The notes: generated by a model not told the origin, from the letters alone. Counted from the stretch's first letter, positions 1 to 5,977 are shown. The stretch: 6,313 nt of DNA from Brachybacterium sp. (GCA_030451965.1 JAKDNE010000197.1:1-6313), one strand, 5' to 3'. Program-made: numbers and translations.

Positions 1-1981
1 GGAAGGCGATCGAGCGCGGCAGGGTGGTGTCGGTCAGCAGCAGCTCCAGCAGCAGTTCGGGCTGGATCGCGGCGTGATAGGCGCGACGGTACGAAGCGCC
101 GCTCTCCGTGACCAGTGCGACCGCCCCGGCGATCCTGGCCTCGGCCGCACGGGTGCGCCGGTGGCCGAGGACCGCCCGGAGCAGGGCCAGCAGGCCCATG
201 GTGCGCTCGATCTTGCGCCCCGCTTCGGTGAGGTCCCAGCCCAGGTTGCGGGGCATCGAGTCGGCGACCGCTCCGGAGAGGGTCAGGCAGCCGTCGACGA
301 TGTCCGTCAGCCGCTGCTCGACCGGCTGGGGGTCCTGCCCGCCGAGGGCGCGCAGGCGCTGGTTCATCCGGGCGATCACCGGCCAGATGTCGTCGGAGAT
401 CAGATCCCGCAGCGTGCGGGTGGTGTGGGTGAGTGCGGAATAGGACTGCGCGAGCGTGCCGGGGCGGCTGCGGCTGGTCAGCAGGCTCTCGATCTCTTCG
501 CTCACAGCCTGAGGGGAGTCCAGGTCCAGCTCCGTGAACCCGGGGTAGGTGGTGGTCACATTCGTGACCGCGCCCAGCAGGACGGTCTGGGCGGTCCGGG
601 CGCCGGGGCCGCGCTCGGCATCGAGGTCGTTGACGGTGTCCAGCACGGCGCGCAGCAGCCTGGCGGTGGAGTCGACCCGCTCGAGGTAGCGGCCGAACCA
701 GAACAGGTCCGAGCCTATCGAGCGGGTCATCGCGGGATAAGCGGTCAGCACGCCACGGGGGATCAGCGGTGCCTGCTCCGCGGTTCCCGACGCCGGCTCG
801 CCCTCGGCGGGGACGGCCGAGGTCTCGGGAACGGTCACCCACACGTCCTTGAGCGCCTCCGGTCCGTCGTCGGCCGTGACCCCGACCCCGCCGGGCAGCA
901 CCTCATAGCCGTCCTCGGTGCCCATCACCAGCAGACGGAGCACCATCGGGCGGTCGACCAGCTCGTCGTCGCCGGAGGGGTCCATGCTGAGCCAGCCGGC
1001 CGGTGCGAACCCGGGCTCGGCGGGCCGCAGCAGCAGGTCCTCGTGGAACAGCTGCCGGCACAGGTCCGGCAGGGCGGCCCGCAGGTCCGGGTTCTCCAGC
1101 AGCCCTGCTCCGATCGGGTTGAAGATCTCCACGTCGCCGCAGCGGGCGGCCTCGACCAGACCGGTCACGCCGCCCAGCGGCGTCGGCCCCAGGTCGAGGG
1201 GATCCAGCAGCCGGGAGGGCACCAGGCGCAGCAGCGCGTCCACCGCGTCACCGGGGTCCGACTCCAGACCGGGGAGCCGCAGCGTCAGGGTGCCCGAGCC
1301 GCTGCGCAGGTCGCCGACGGAGACCATCGGCGCTCCCAGCAGGTTCGCCAGCCAGCTGTGGTCGAAGGCGCGCATCGGATCCGTGGAGTCCTCGGTGAGG
1401 ACCACGGTGCGGCCCGAGCGCCCCTCGGACCTCGTGCGCTGGTGCAGCGAGGTGCGGATGGTGTCGAAGAACGGGTGCAGCCGGCGCAGCGGGGTGGAGC
1501 GATACAGCGTGGGTGCGCAGCGGGAGAGCACGCGACGCAGCTCGAGGGTGGTGCCTGCGCCGTCGGGCACGTCCACCTCGTCCTCGAGCACCACCCAGGA
1601 TCCGTCGGCCGTGCGGGCCACAGTGCTGGTCAGCGCGAAGAGGGAGTGGTTCCCGCGGGACGGGATCCCGATCGCCGTGCGGAGGTAGGCGGGGTCCTGC
1701 AGCAGCTCTGCGACGGGGGCGACATCGGCCCCCAGGACGGTGCGCGGACCGTAGAGGTCCGCGCACAGCGCGTCCAGCAGACGCATGCGCTGGACGAGGC
1801 CGGCCGAGAGCTCCGACCAGGCCTCGGCGTCCAGGATCGCCGGGACGGGATCGATGCGGGGTGTCGAGGTGGGGACGTCGGCGGCGAACATGGTCGCCGC
1901 CGATGTCGCCGCCCGGCGTCGCCCCCGGGGGCCGAGAGCGGCGAGCTCGTCAGCCAGGGCATGCGGAGGTGTGGAGGTCAC
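1..1981 (-). CDS. Circularly permuted ATP-grasp / alpha-E (DUF404-DUF407-DUF403 type) fusion protein, C-terminus cut by window edge
   Basis: 660 codons are visible; the gene continues past the left edge. Residues about 10-385 follow the circularly permuted ATP-grasp family in order: GLVQRMRLLDALCADLYGP (61-79), VVLEDEVDVPDGAG (130-143), VVLTED (193-198), LLDPLDL (258-264), FNPIGAGLLENP (287-298), MVLRLLVMGTEDGYEVLPGG (346-365), KDVWV (378-382). A low-complexity linker (about 385-408) leads to an alpha-E domain from about residue 417, starting SIGSDLFWFGRYLERVDSTARLL; the end (LLLTDTTLPRSIAF) matches the late part of that domain, so perhaps 60-100 residues are missing. Known from the family: predicted amide/peptide ligase, often next to transglutaminase-like genes. 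Inferred: the ATP-grasp half is degenerate, lacking the usual DDD cluster and the segment with the VKP-type lysine. The GTG start is chosen because the N-terminal basic helix precedes Met31 and a TACCAT box lies 6 nt upstream; Met31 is the alternative. The family call is firm, catalytic activity doubtful. Confidence 0.88.
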   Translation of the reverse strand, partial: MTSTPPHALADELAALGPRGRRRAATSAATMFAADVPTSTPRIDPVPAILDAEAWSELSAGLVQRMRLLDALCADLYGPRTVLGADVAPVAELLQDPAYLRTAIGIPSRGNHSLFALTSTVARTADGSWVVLEDEVDVPDGAGTTLELRRVLSRCAPTLYRSTPLRRLHPFFDTIRTSLHQRTRSEGRSGRTVVLTEDSTDPMRAFDHSWLANLLGAPMVSVGDLRSGSGTLTLRLPGLESDPGDAVDALLRLVPSRLLDPLDLGPTPLGGVTGLVEAARCGDVEIFNPIGAGLLENPDLRAALPDLCRQLFHEDLLLRPAEPGFAPAGWLSMDPSGDDELVDRPMVLRLLVMGTEDGYEVLPGGVGVTADDGPEALKDVWVTVPETSAVPAEGEPASGTAEQAPLIPRGVLTAYPAMTRSIGSDLFWFGRYLERVDSTARLLRAVLDTVNDLDAERGPGARTAQTVLLGAVTNVTTTYPGFTELDLDSPQAVSEEIESLLTSRSRPGTLAQSYSALTHTTRTLRDLISDDIWPVIARMNQRLRALGGQDPQPVEQRLTDIVDGCLTLSGAVADSMPRNLGWDLTEAGRKIERTMGLLALLRAVLGHRRTRAAEARIAGAVALVTESGASYRRAYHAAIQPELLLELLLTDTTLPRSIAF

Positions 1982-1987
1982 TGGATC

Positions 1988-1993
1988 ATGGTA
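1988..1993 (-). promoter_or_regulatory. Candidate -10 box of a leaderless promoter for the ATP-grasp/alpha-E gene
   Basis: On the minus strand TACCAT fits the TANNNT -10 pattern and ends 6 nt before the GTG start codon, the spacing typical of leaderless transcripts in actinobacteria. No purine-rich ribosome-binding site precedes the GTG, which favours this reading. No convincing -35 box was found. The gene may also be reached by read-through from the AIM24 gene, whose stop is 35 bp upstream. Confidence 0.45.
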
Positions 1994-2016
1994 GACACGC
2001 CGTCGGTCACGGATGC

Positions 2017-2694
2017 TCAGGACGTGGTGGCGGCCACGATCCCCTCGGAGGGCTGGACCACCACGAAGCCCGGGCCGTGGAAGCCCAGCTGGAAGGACTC
2101 GCCGGAGCCGCGGCCGATGAGTGAGCCCATCTTGAAGTCGTTCTTGATCTGCGGCTGGAGGTTCGCCGACCAGCACACCGCGGACTGCGGGTCCACGTAG
2201 GTGGGCTGCTGGGAGCAGTCCAGCAGCATCGGCGGCCCGTGGGAGGTCACCGCGACCATGCCCTGGCCCTGGAGGAGCAGGTTGAACAGGCCGCCGGCCA
2301 TGAAGCCGGCGCCGCCGAGGGACTTGATGTCCCATTGGATGGAGCTGTCGAAGGCGAGCATGTTCCTGGTGTTCAGGGTGAGCGCCTCGCCCTCGAGCTG
2401 GATCAGGAAGATCTCGTGGGCCTGGCGGGCATAGAAGATCTCGCCGTGGCCGCGGGTGCGCATCATGTTGCCGCCCTCGCCGGTGGCCATCTTCTTCAGC
2501 ATCTTCATGCCGCCGCCGGAGCCCTGGTAGGAGAAGTCCATCTGACCCTGATAGGCGACCATCGCCCCGGAGGCGGAGATGATCTCGGGGGCCTGGGGAT
2601 CCAGCGCGCAGCGCAGCAGCTTGTTGGACTGCAGCGCCCACCGGTCGTGGGTCTGGCGCTCCTGATTCGACGCATCGAAGAGATTCGATCGCAT
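2017..2694 (-). CDS. AIM24 family protein (DUF124)
   Basis: A complete 225-residue protein, of normal length for the bacterial AIM24 family (PF01987). It is a beta-rich, glycine-rich sequence with no signal peptide or membrane segment. Family hallmarks in order: a strand ending SGAMVAYQGQMDFSY (42-56), a Gly/Met/Lys loop with KMLKKMATGEGGNMMRTRG (64-82), GEIFYA (84-89), LEGEALTLNTRNMLAFDSSIQWDI (100-123), a glycine loop GGAGFMAGGLFNLLLQGQG (127-145), and the closing QLGFHGPGFVVVQPSEG (202-218). The start has a good ribosome-binding site, GGAAGG, 10 nt before the ATG. The family adopts a TRAP-like beta fold; its yeast member affects mitochondrial inner-membrane organisation, while the bacterial role is unknown. 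It lies 35 bp upstream of the ATP-grasp/alpha-E gene on the same strand, so the two may be partly co-transcribed. It is divergent from the kinase gene. Family assignment is secure; function is not. Confidence 0.92.
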   Translation of the reverse strand: MRSNLFDASNQERQTHDRWALQSNKLLRCALDPQAPEIISASGAMVAYQGQMDFSYQGSGGGMKMLKKMATGEGGNMMRTRGHGEIFYARQAHEIFLIQLEGEALTLNTRNMLAFDSSIQWDIKSLGGAGFMAGGLFNLLLQGQGMVAVTSHGPPMLLDCSQQPTYVDPQSAVCWSANLQPQIKNDFKMGSLIGRGSGESFQLGFHGPGFVVVQPSEGIVAATTS

Positions 2695-2726
2695 GGCGGC
2701 GGTGCCTTCCGTAGCTCGAGGATGCC

Positions 2727-2746
2727 GTGCCGCACAGCTGCGGCAC
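2727..2746. promoter_or_regulatory. Inverted repeat upstream of the AIM24 gene, candidate operator or leader hairpin
   Basis: Perfect 8-bp arms, GTGCCGCA and TGCGGCAC, flank a CAGC loop. The repeat begins 32 bp upstream of the AIM24 start codon and 16 bp upstream of its ribosome-binding site. Flanking GCC...GGC bases could extend it with a bulge. It could be a repressor site in the AIM24 promoter or a hairpin in the AIM24 mRNA leader. No T-tract follows on either strand, so a terminator is less likely. Confidence 0.4.
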
Positions 2747-2890
2747 CACGGCGCCCACCGCGCCGCGCGCCGATCGTCTCACGGCGGGCGCGGGCCCGGC
2801 GAGGAGCCCGGCGGGGTCGGAACGGGGCTGACCACGTGCGGACCCTGTGGGGGAGCGGTGAAGCAGGCGCATTCGCGGCCCCGTGCCTCG

Positions 2891-2896
2891 TAGCAT
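2891..2896 (+). promoter_or_regulatory. Candidate -10 box of a leaderless promoter for the kinase gene
   Basis: TAGCAT fits TANNNT and ends 7 nt before the ATG at 2904. Transcription starting at about that ATG would give a leaderless mRNA. No Shine-Dalgarno sequence stands at proper spacing before any of the three possible starts (GTG 2883, ATG 2895, ATG 2904), which supports this reading and decides for 2904. No strong -35 box was recognised. Confidence 0.5.
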
Positions 2897-2903
2897 GGCG
2901 GGC

Positions 2904-4919
2904 ATGCCCCCGTCCCGCACACCCCGCCGCGCAGCCCGTGACCCACGGCTGACCGCGCTCGCCGAGGAGTCCGGCTACGAGATCCTCGGCCAGATCGGCA
3001 CGGGCGGCATGGGGATCGTCTACCGGGCGCACGACGCCGACGGGAACGATGTGGCGCTCAAACTTCTGCGCCACGAGATCTCCGATGACGTGCGTGCGCG
3101 GGAACGGCTGGCCCGCGAGGTCACGGCGCAGAAACGGGTGCGCAACGACAACATCGTGCGGGTGCTGGACGCGGAGCTGGACTCCTCGGAGGCGTTCGTG
3201 GTCACCGAGTTCATCCCCGGCCCCACGCTCGAGGACGCGGTGCGCACCCACGGTGGCCTGCACCCCGAAGCGGTGCGTGAGATCGCGCTGGTGATGGGGG
3301 AGACGCTGCGAGCCATCCACGGCGCCGGGGTGATCCATCGCGATCTCAAACCCAGCAACGTCATGCTGCGTGGCGCTACCGAGGCCGACCTCACCGGCTT
3401 CGACCCCGACGGCGACCGGCTGGATCCGGTCATCATCGATTTCGGCATCGCGATCGCCGCCGAGGAGTCGCGTCTGACCTCGACCGGGCTGGTGATGGGC
3501 ACTGCCGCCTACCTCGATCCGGAGGTGATCCGCACCGACCACTCCGGTGAGGCCGGGGACTGGTGGGCCTGGGCGGCGCTGCTGGCCTTCGCGGCCACCG
3601 GCCGGGAGCCGTACGGCAGCGGTCGCGCCGACCTGGTCTTCCTGCGCGCCGAGCGCGGAGAGCTCGACATCGACGGCGTCCCCACCGAGCTCGGGCAGTG
3701 GCTGCGTTCGGCGCTGCAGTCCGATCCCGCGCAGCGGCCCGATCCTGTGCAGCAGCTGGAGCAGCTGGCCGCACTCGACCTCACCCGGTACGACGACCCC
3801 GGGGACACCGAGCTGCTGCAGGCCGGTACCCGCACCTCCGTGCTGCCGGTGGCGGGTGCCGCGGGCAGCGCCGCCACCGACGGCTCACGGGAGAGCAGCG
3901 CGCAGCGCACGGGCGACGAGGAGCCGGCGACCTCCGCCGTGCCGGTCGAGGACGACGCGGAGCGCACCACGGCGCTGCCGGTGACCGGCGCTGCGCCCGA
4001 GCCGCCCACCGAGGCACTGCCGCGCATCGCCACGCCGTCGGAGCCGGTCACCGAGGCGCTGCCGGTGACCGGTGCCCCCACCATGGCGCTGCCGGTCGTC
4101 CCGCCGTCCCACGGCGCGGGCCCGTCGGCCGCACCGCCGGCGCAGCATCCGCCCGCCCAGAACCCGTATGCGCAGGCCCCGGTCCAGTATCCGTACGGCG
4201 ACGGTGGGTACGGGGCCCCGCGGCCGCAGGACCAGCCGGCGATGATCGCGCACCAGCAGTGGGATCCGCACCACCCTGGTCCCGGCGACGGTCGATCGAT
4301 GGTCCCCGGGGCCTGGCCGGAGCCGCCGCCGCGACGCCCCCTGCTGGTGTGGCTCGGCCACCTGCTCATCGTGTCGCTCGCCGCGGTCGCCCCCTACATG
4401 TCCCTCGCCCTGCTGCTGATGCTGGGCGCGATGGCCCGGACATGGGAGCGGACGCACCGGAGCGTGAGCACGCGACGGATGCGTGGTTCCACCGGGGCCG
4501 GCCCGAGCTGGCGGGCGGGTCTGGCCAGTCCTTTCCGGGCCGTGGTCGCGCTGCTGGAGATCGCGCTGCAGGCGCTGCTCCCGCTGGTCCTCGGGGCGCT
4601 GGTGGGCATCGCCTTCGACGCGGGCTGGACCCTGCTGCGCGGCCTCGCGCCGCCGGACGGTGCGGCCTTCGCCCTCGCAATGGCGATCACGCTGCTGATC
4701 ACCTGGGTGGGCCTGGGCAGCGCCACCACCCGCAACGGGGCGCACCGGATGCTGGATGCCGCCGCACCGGACCGGCTCTGGGGTTCCGTGGTGCTGGGGC
4801 TGCTGCTCCTGCTGCTGGGCGCCGTGCTCACCACGGTGCTGGCGCGGGAGGGGATGGTCGACTACTTCCCGTTCCCCCGCGGTCCCCGACTCGACGACAT
4901 CGCCGTCTGGAGAGGGTGA
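2904..4919 (+). CDS. Membrane Ser/Thr protein kinase (PknB-like catalytic domain, Thr/Pro repeat linker, polytopic C-terminus)
   Basis: A 671-residue Hanks-type kinase. Residues about 25-290 form the catalytic domain: glycine loop GTGGMGIVY (32-40), ATP-anchoring Lys53 in ALKLL, helix-C Glu72, catalytic loop HRDLKPSN (145-152; Asp147, Asn152), DFG (179-181), activation segment with GTAAYLDPE (199-207) and the late QRPD. All key residues are present, so it should be active. An insertion of about 10-15 residues separates the catalytic loop from DFG. Residues about 300-475 form a flexible linker, first with T-x-[AV]-[LV]-P repeats, then rich in Pro, Gln and Tyr. The C-terminal 195 residues hold about four or five hydrophobic segments (roughly 478-510, 545-572, 584-606, 626-647). 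There is no PASTA or other recognisable extracellular sensor. It would phosphorylate Ser/Thr on cytoplasmic targets; these are unknown. The start at 2904 is preferred over GTG 2883 because of the TAGCAT box. The next gene follows after 110 bp with its own likely promoter. Confidence 0.93.
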   Translation: MPPSRTPRRAARDPRLTALAEESGYEILGQIGTGGMGIVYRAHDADGNDVALKLLRHEISDDVRARERLAREVTAQKRVRNDNIVRVLDAELDSSEAFVVTEFIPGPTLEDAVRTHGGLHPEAVREIALVMGETLRAIHGAGVIHRDLKPSNVMLRGATEADLTGFDPDGDRLDPVIIDFGIAIAAEESRLTSTGLVMGTAAYLDPEVIRTDHSGEAGDWWAWAALLAFAATGREPYGSGRADLVFLRAERGELDIDGVPTELGQWLRSALQSDPAQRPDPVQQLEQLAALDLTRYDDPGDTELLQAGTRTSVLPVAGAAGSAATDGSRESSAQRTGDEEPATSAVPVEDDAERTTALPVTGAAPEPPTEALPRIATPSEPVTEALPVTGAPTMALPVVPPSHGAGPSAAPPAQHPPAQNPYAQAPVQYPYGDGGYGAPRPQDQPAMIAHQQWDPHHPGPGDGRSMVPGAWPEPPPRRPLLVWLGHLLIVSLAAVAPYMSLALLLMLGAMARTWERTHRSVSTRRMRGSTGAGPSWRAGLASPFRAVVALLEIALQALLPLVLGALVGIAFDAGWTLLRGLAPPDGAAFALAMAITLLITWVGLGSATTRNGAHRMLDAAAPDRLWGSVVLGLLLLLLGAVLTTVLAREGMVDYFPFPRGPRLDDIAVWRG

Positions 4920-4931
4920 ACGCGGTGGTTG

Positions 4932-4943
4932 CGCGCATGCGCG
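4932..4943. repeat. 12-bp perfect palindrome between the kinase and thioredoxin-like genes
   Basis: CGCGCATGCGCG is its own reverse complement and begins 13 bp after the kinase stop codon. With no loop-forming centre and no T-tract it is a poor terminator. It could be a protein-binding site upstream of the -10 candidate at 4976, or chance in GC-rich DNA. Confidence 0.25.
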
Positions 4944-4975
4944 ATCCCCTCTGCGAGCACTCAGCCGCCGACCGT

Positions 4976-4981
4976 TAAACT
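4976..4981 (+). promoter_or_regulatory. Candidate -10 box for the thioredoxin-like gene
   Basis: TAAACT lies in the most AT-rich spot of the 110-bp gap between the kinase and thioredoxin-like genes. It fits TANNNT and would start transcription near 4988, leaving a leader of about 42 nt that includes the ribosome-binding site GAGGAG (5019-5024). No clear -35 box was seen. Confidence 0.4.
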
Positions 4982-5029
4982 CTCCCCGACCCGTCACCCA
5001 CCGCACCCCCTCCGGGGCGAGGAGAATCC

Positions 5030-5833
5030 ATGGCCGCCTCCGGTCCGTCCAAGTCAGCGCAGGAGCGCCGTGAAGCGCAGCGGGAAGCGCTGCGCAAGCA
5101 GCGCCAGGCCGAGCTCTCGCGCCAGCGCACGGTGCGCACCGTCGTGATCGCCGCCATCACCGTCGTCGCGCTGCTGATCGCCGCCACGGCCGGGTACTTC
5201 ATCTATCAGGCGACGCGGCCCGCCGGTCCGGTCGCCGTGCCGGAGGGCATGAGCGCGGACCAGCCCTACCTCTCCCTCGGCGCTCCCGAGGATTCCGGAA
5301 AACCCGTCCTGGAGGTCCACCTGGACTTCATGTGTCCCTTCTGCGGGCAGTTCGAGGAGATCAACGGCGGCGACATCGAGACGATGGTCGCCGATCAGGA
5401 GGCGACGGTGCACCTGGTGCCGCGACGCTTCCTGGACTCCCAGTCCACCACCGGCGACTACTCCTCCCGGGCGGCGGCCGCCATGGTGTGTGTCTACGGC
5501 GATGACCCCGACAACGTCCTCCCCTTCCAGCAGCTGATGTTCGCGAACCAGCCCGCCGAGCGCTCCGCCGGACTCACCGACGAGGAGATCTGGGGATACG
5601 CGGAGCAGGCCGGCGCCTCCGAGGACGTGCAGTCGTGCATGAGCGCGGAGACCTACCAGCCGTGGGTGCGCCAGGTCGCGGATCCCTACGGCGAGGAGAC
5701 CGGCGGCGGCACCCCGTACGTCCAGATCGACGGCACGCCCGTCGACGGCGAGGTCTGGGGGGAGCCCGGTGCGCTGCGGGAGGCCGTGCTGGACGCCGGC
5801 GGTGCGGCACCGTCCGACGGCGGCCAGGACTGA
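5030..5833 (+). CDS. Membrane-anchored DsbA/thioredoxin-like protein (Thioredoxin_4 type) with CPFC motif
   Basis: A 267-residue thiol-disulfide oxidoreductase-like protein. Residues 9-33 are a charged, probably helical cytoplasmic stretch rich in Arg, Gln, Glu and Ala; 37-59 is one membrane helix ending GYFIYQ; the rest should lie outside the membrane (N-in, C-out). The thioredoxin fold shows strand VLEVHLDFMCPFCGQFEE (93-110), with redox pair Cys102 and Cys105, and the cis-proline loop GTPYVQIDG (227-235; Pro229). Cys154 and Cys203 lie in the helical insertion and could form a second disulfide. The architecture matches actinobacterial DsbA-like proteins that oxidise or reduce exported cysteine proteins; oxidase versus reductase cannot be told from sequence. 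The start is supported by GAGGAG 5 nt before the ATG. The C-terminal dozen residues are low-complexity (Gly, Ala, Asp). A hairpin follows 11 bp after the stop. Confidence 0.92.
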   Translation: MAASGPSKSAQERREAQREALRKQRQAELSRQRTVRTVVIAAITVVALLIAATAGYFIYQATRPAGPVAVPEGMSADQPYLSLGAPEDSGKPVLEVHLDFMCPFCGQFEEINGGDIETMVADQEATVHLVPRRFLDSQSTTGDYSSRAAAAMVCVYGDDPDNVLPFQQLMFANQPAERSAGLTDEEIWGYAEQAGASEDVQSCMSAETYQPWVRQVADPYGEETGGGTPYVQIDGTPVDGEVWGEPGALREAVLDAGGAAPSDGGQD

Positions 5834-5835
5834 CC

Positions 5836-5841
5836 TACACT
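5836..5841 (+). promoter_or_regulatory. Candidate -10 box for the tRNA-Thr gene
   Basis: TACACT fits TANNNT and lies 2 bp after the stop codon of the thioredoxin-like gene. Transcription from it would start near 5848, inside the left arm of the hairpin at 5845-5874, giving a tRNA leader of about 30 nt. No good -35 box was found, and that region would lie inside the upstream coding sequence. Confidence 0.35.
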
Positions 5842-5844
5842 TTC

Positions 5845-5874
5845 CGGGACCGGTCGATCCGTCGGCCGGTCCCG
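5845..5874 (+). terminator. Strong hairpin without T-tract, between the thioredoxin-like gene and tRNA-Thr
   Basis: Thirteen paired positions: CGGGACCGG pairs with CCGGTCCCG, followed inward by one T-G wobble and CGA/TCG. The loop is TCCG, which fits the stable UNCG tetraloop class. It begins 11 bp after the upstream stop codon, where an intrinsic terminator would be expected. No T-tract follows; T-less hairpins are often annotated as terminators in actinobacteria. It ends only 3 nt before the tRNA, so a role in tRNA leader folding or processing is the alternative. Confidence 0.55.
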
Positions 5875-5877
5875 CCC

Positions 5878-5949
5878 GCTGGAGTGGCGCAACGGTAGCG
5901 CACCTGTCTTGTAAACAGGTGGTTGCGGGTTCGATTCCCGTCTCCAGCT
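5878..5949 (+). tRNA. tRNA-Thr (anticodon TGT)
   Basis: A complete 72-nt cloverleaf. Acceptor stem GCTGGAG (5878-5884) pairs with CTCCAGC (5942-5948); the discriminator is T5949. D stem GCGC/GCGC closes a 7-nt loop containing GG. Anticodon stem CCTGT/ACAGG holds loop CTTGTAA with anticodon TGT at 5910-5912, which reads ACA and probably other ACN threonine codons by wobble. The variable loop has 5 nt. T stem GCGGG/CCCGT has one G-T pair and loop TTCGATT. The 3' CCA is not encoded and must be added afterwards. No introns or mispaired stems were seen. Confidence 0.96.
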
Positions 5950-5955
5950 CGATGA

Positions 5956-5976
5956 GCAGCCCCTCACCAGGGGCGC
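5956..5976. terminator. Bidirectional hairpin between tRNA-Thr and the convergent cysteine-rich gene
   Basis: GCCCCT (5959-5964) and AGGGGC (5969-5974) pair perfectly around a CACC loop; two more G-C pairs can form beyond a bulged A. The hairpin lies 9 bp after the tRNA discriminator base and 3 bp after the stop of the opposing gene, the place where a shared terminator of convergent genes is expected. There is no T-tract on either side, so confidence is moderate. Confidence 0.5.
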
Positions 5977-5977
5977 A

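Larger units (their letters stand above)
2695..2903. promoter_or_regulatory. Divergent intergenic region between the AIM24 and kinase genes
   Basis: This 209-bp gap must hold the promoters of both divergent genes. It contains the AIM24 ribosome-binding site (GGAAGG, 2705-2710), the 8-bp-arm inverted repeat at 2727-2746, an imperfect GC-rich stretch with an 8-bp direct repeat GCCCGGCG at 2794 and 2806, and the kinase -10 candidate at 2891-2896. No small gene with a credible start and coding character was found. No clear -10 box for AIM24 was seen. Confidence 0.6.

Noticed and set aside
1979..1990. Three-codon ATG-ATC-CAG-TGA frame overlapping the GTG start of the ATP-grasp gene, as a possible regulatory mini-ORF
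   Set aside because: No ribosome-binding site precedes it, and its ATG overlaps the likely -10 box, so it would not be transcribed from that promoter; coincidence is simpler.
74..2200. A 708-codon open frame on the plus strand covering two genes in antisense
   Set aside because: Its translation is rich in Gly, Arg, Gln, His and Pro without domain features and it runs opposite to two genes with clear family motifs; such frames arise from GC-rich third positions.
2794..2813. Direct repeat GCCCGGCG with a 12-bp period upstream of the kinase
   Set aside because: Eight GC-only bases repeated once in such GC-rich DNA is expected by chance and does not sit at a defined promoter position.
2883..2885. 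GTG as an upstream start for the kinase
   Set aside because: It has no good ribosome-binding site and lies upstream of the TAGCAT box that would place the transcript start at ATG 2904; it stays possible if a promoter exists further upstream.
2505..3542. A 345-codon minus-strand frame across the AIM24 start, the intergenic region and the kinase domain
   Set aside because: It is antisense to conserved kinase motifs and out of frame with AIM24; no domain is recognisable.
3563..4978. A 471-codon plus-strand frame inside the kinase gene
   Set aside because: The product is an Arg/Ala/Gly-rich out-of-frame reading; the overlapping kinase frame has every catalytic motif.
3885..5006. A 373-codon minus-strand frame antisense to the kinase linker and membrane part
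   Set aside because: Arg/His/Gln-rich composition, no motif, no ribosome-binding site that stands out.
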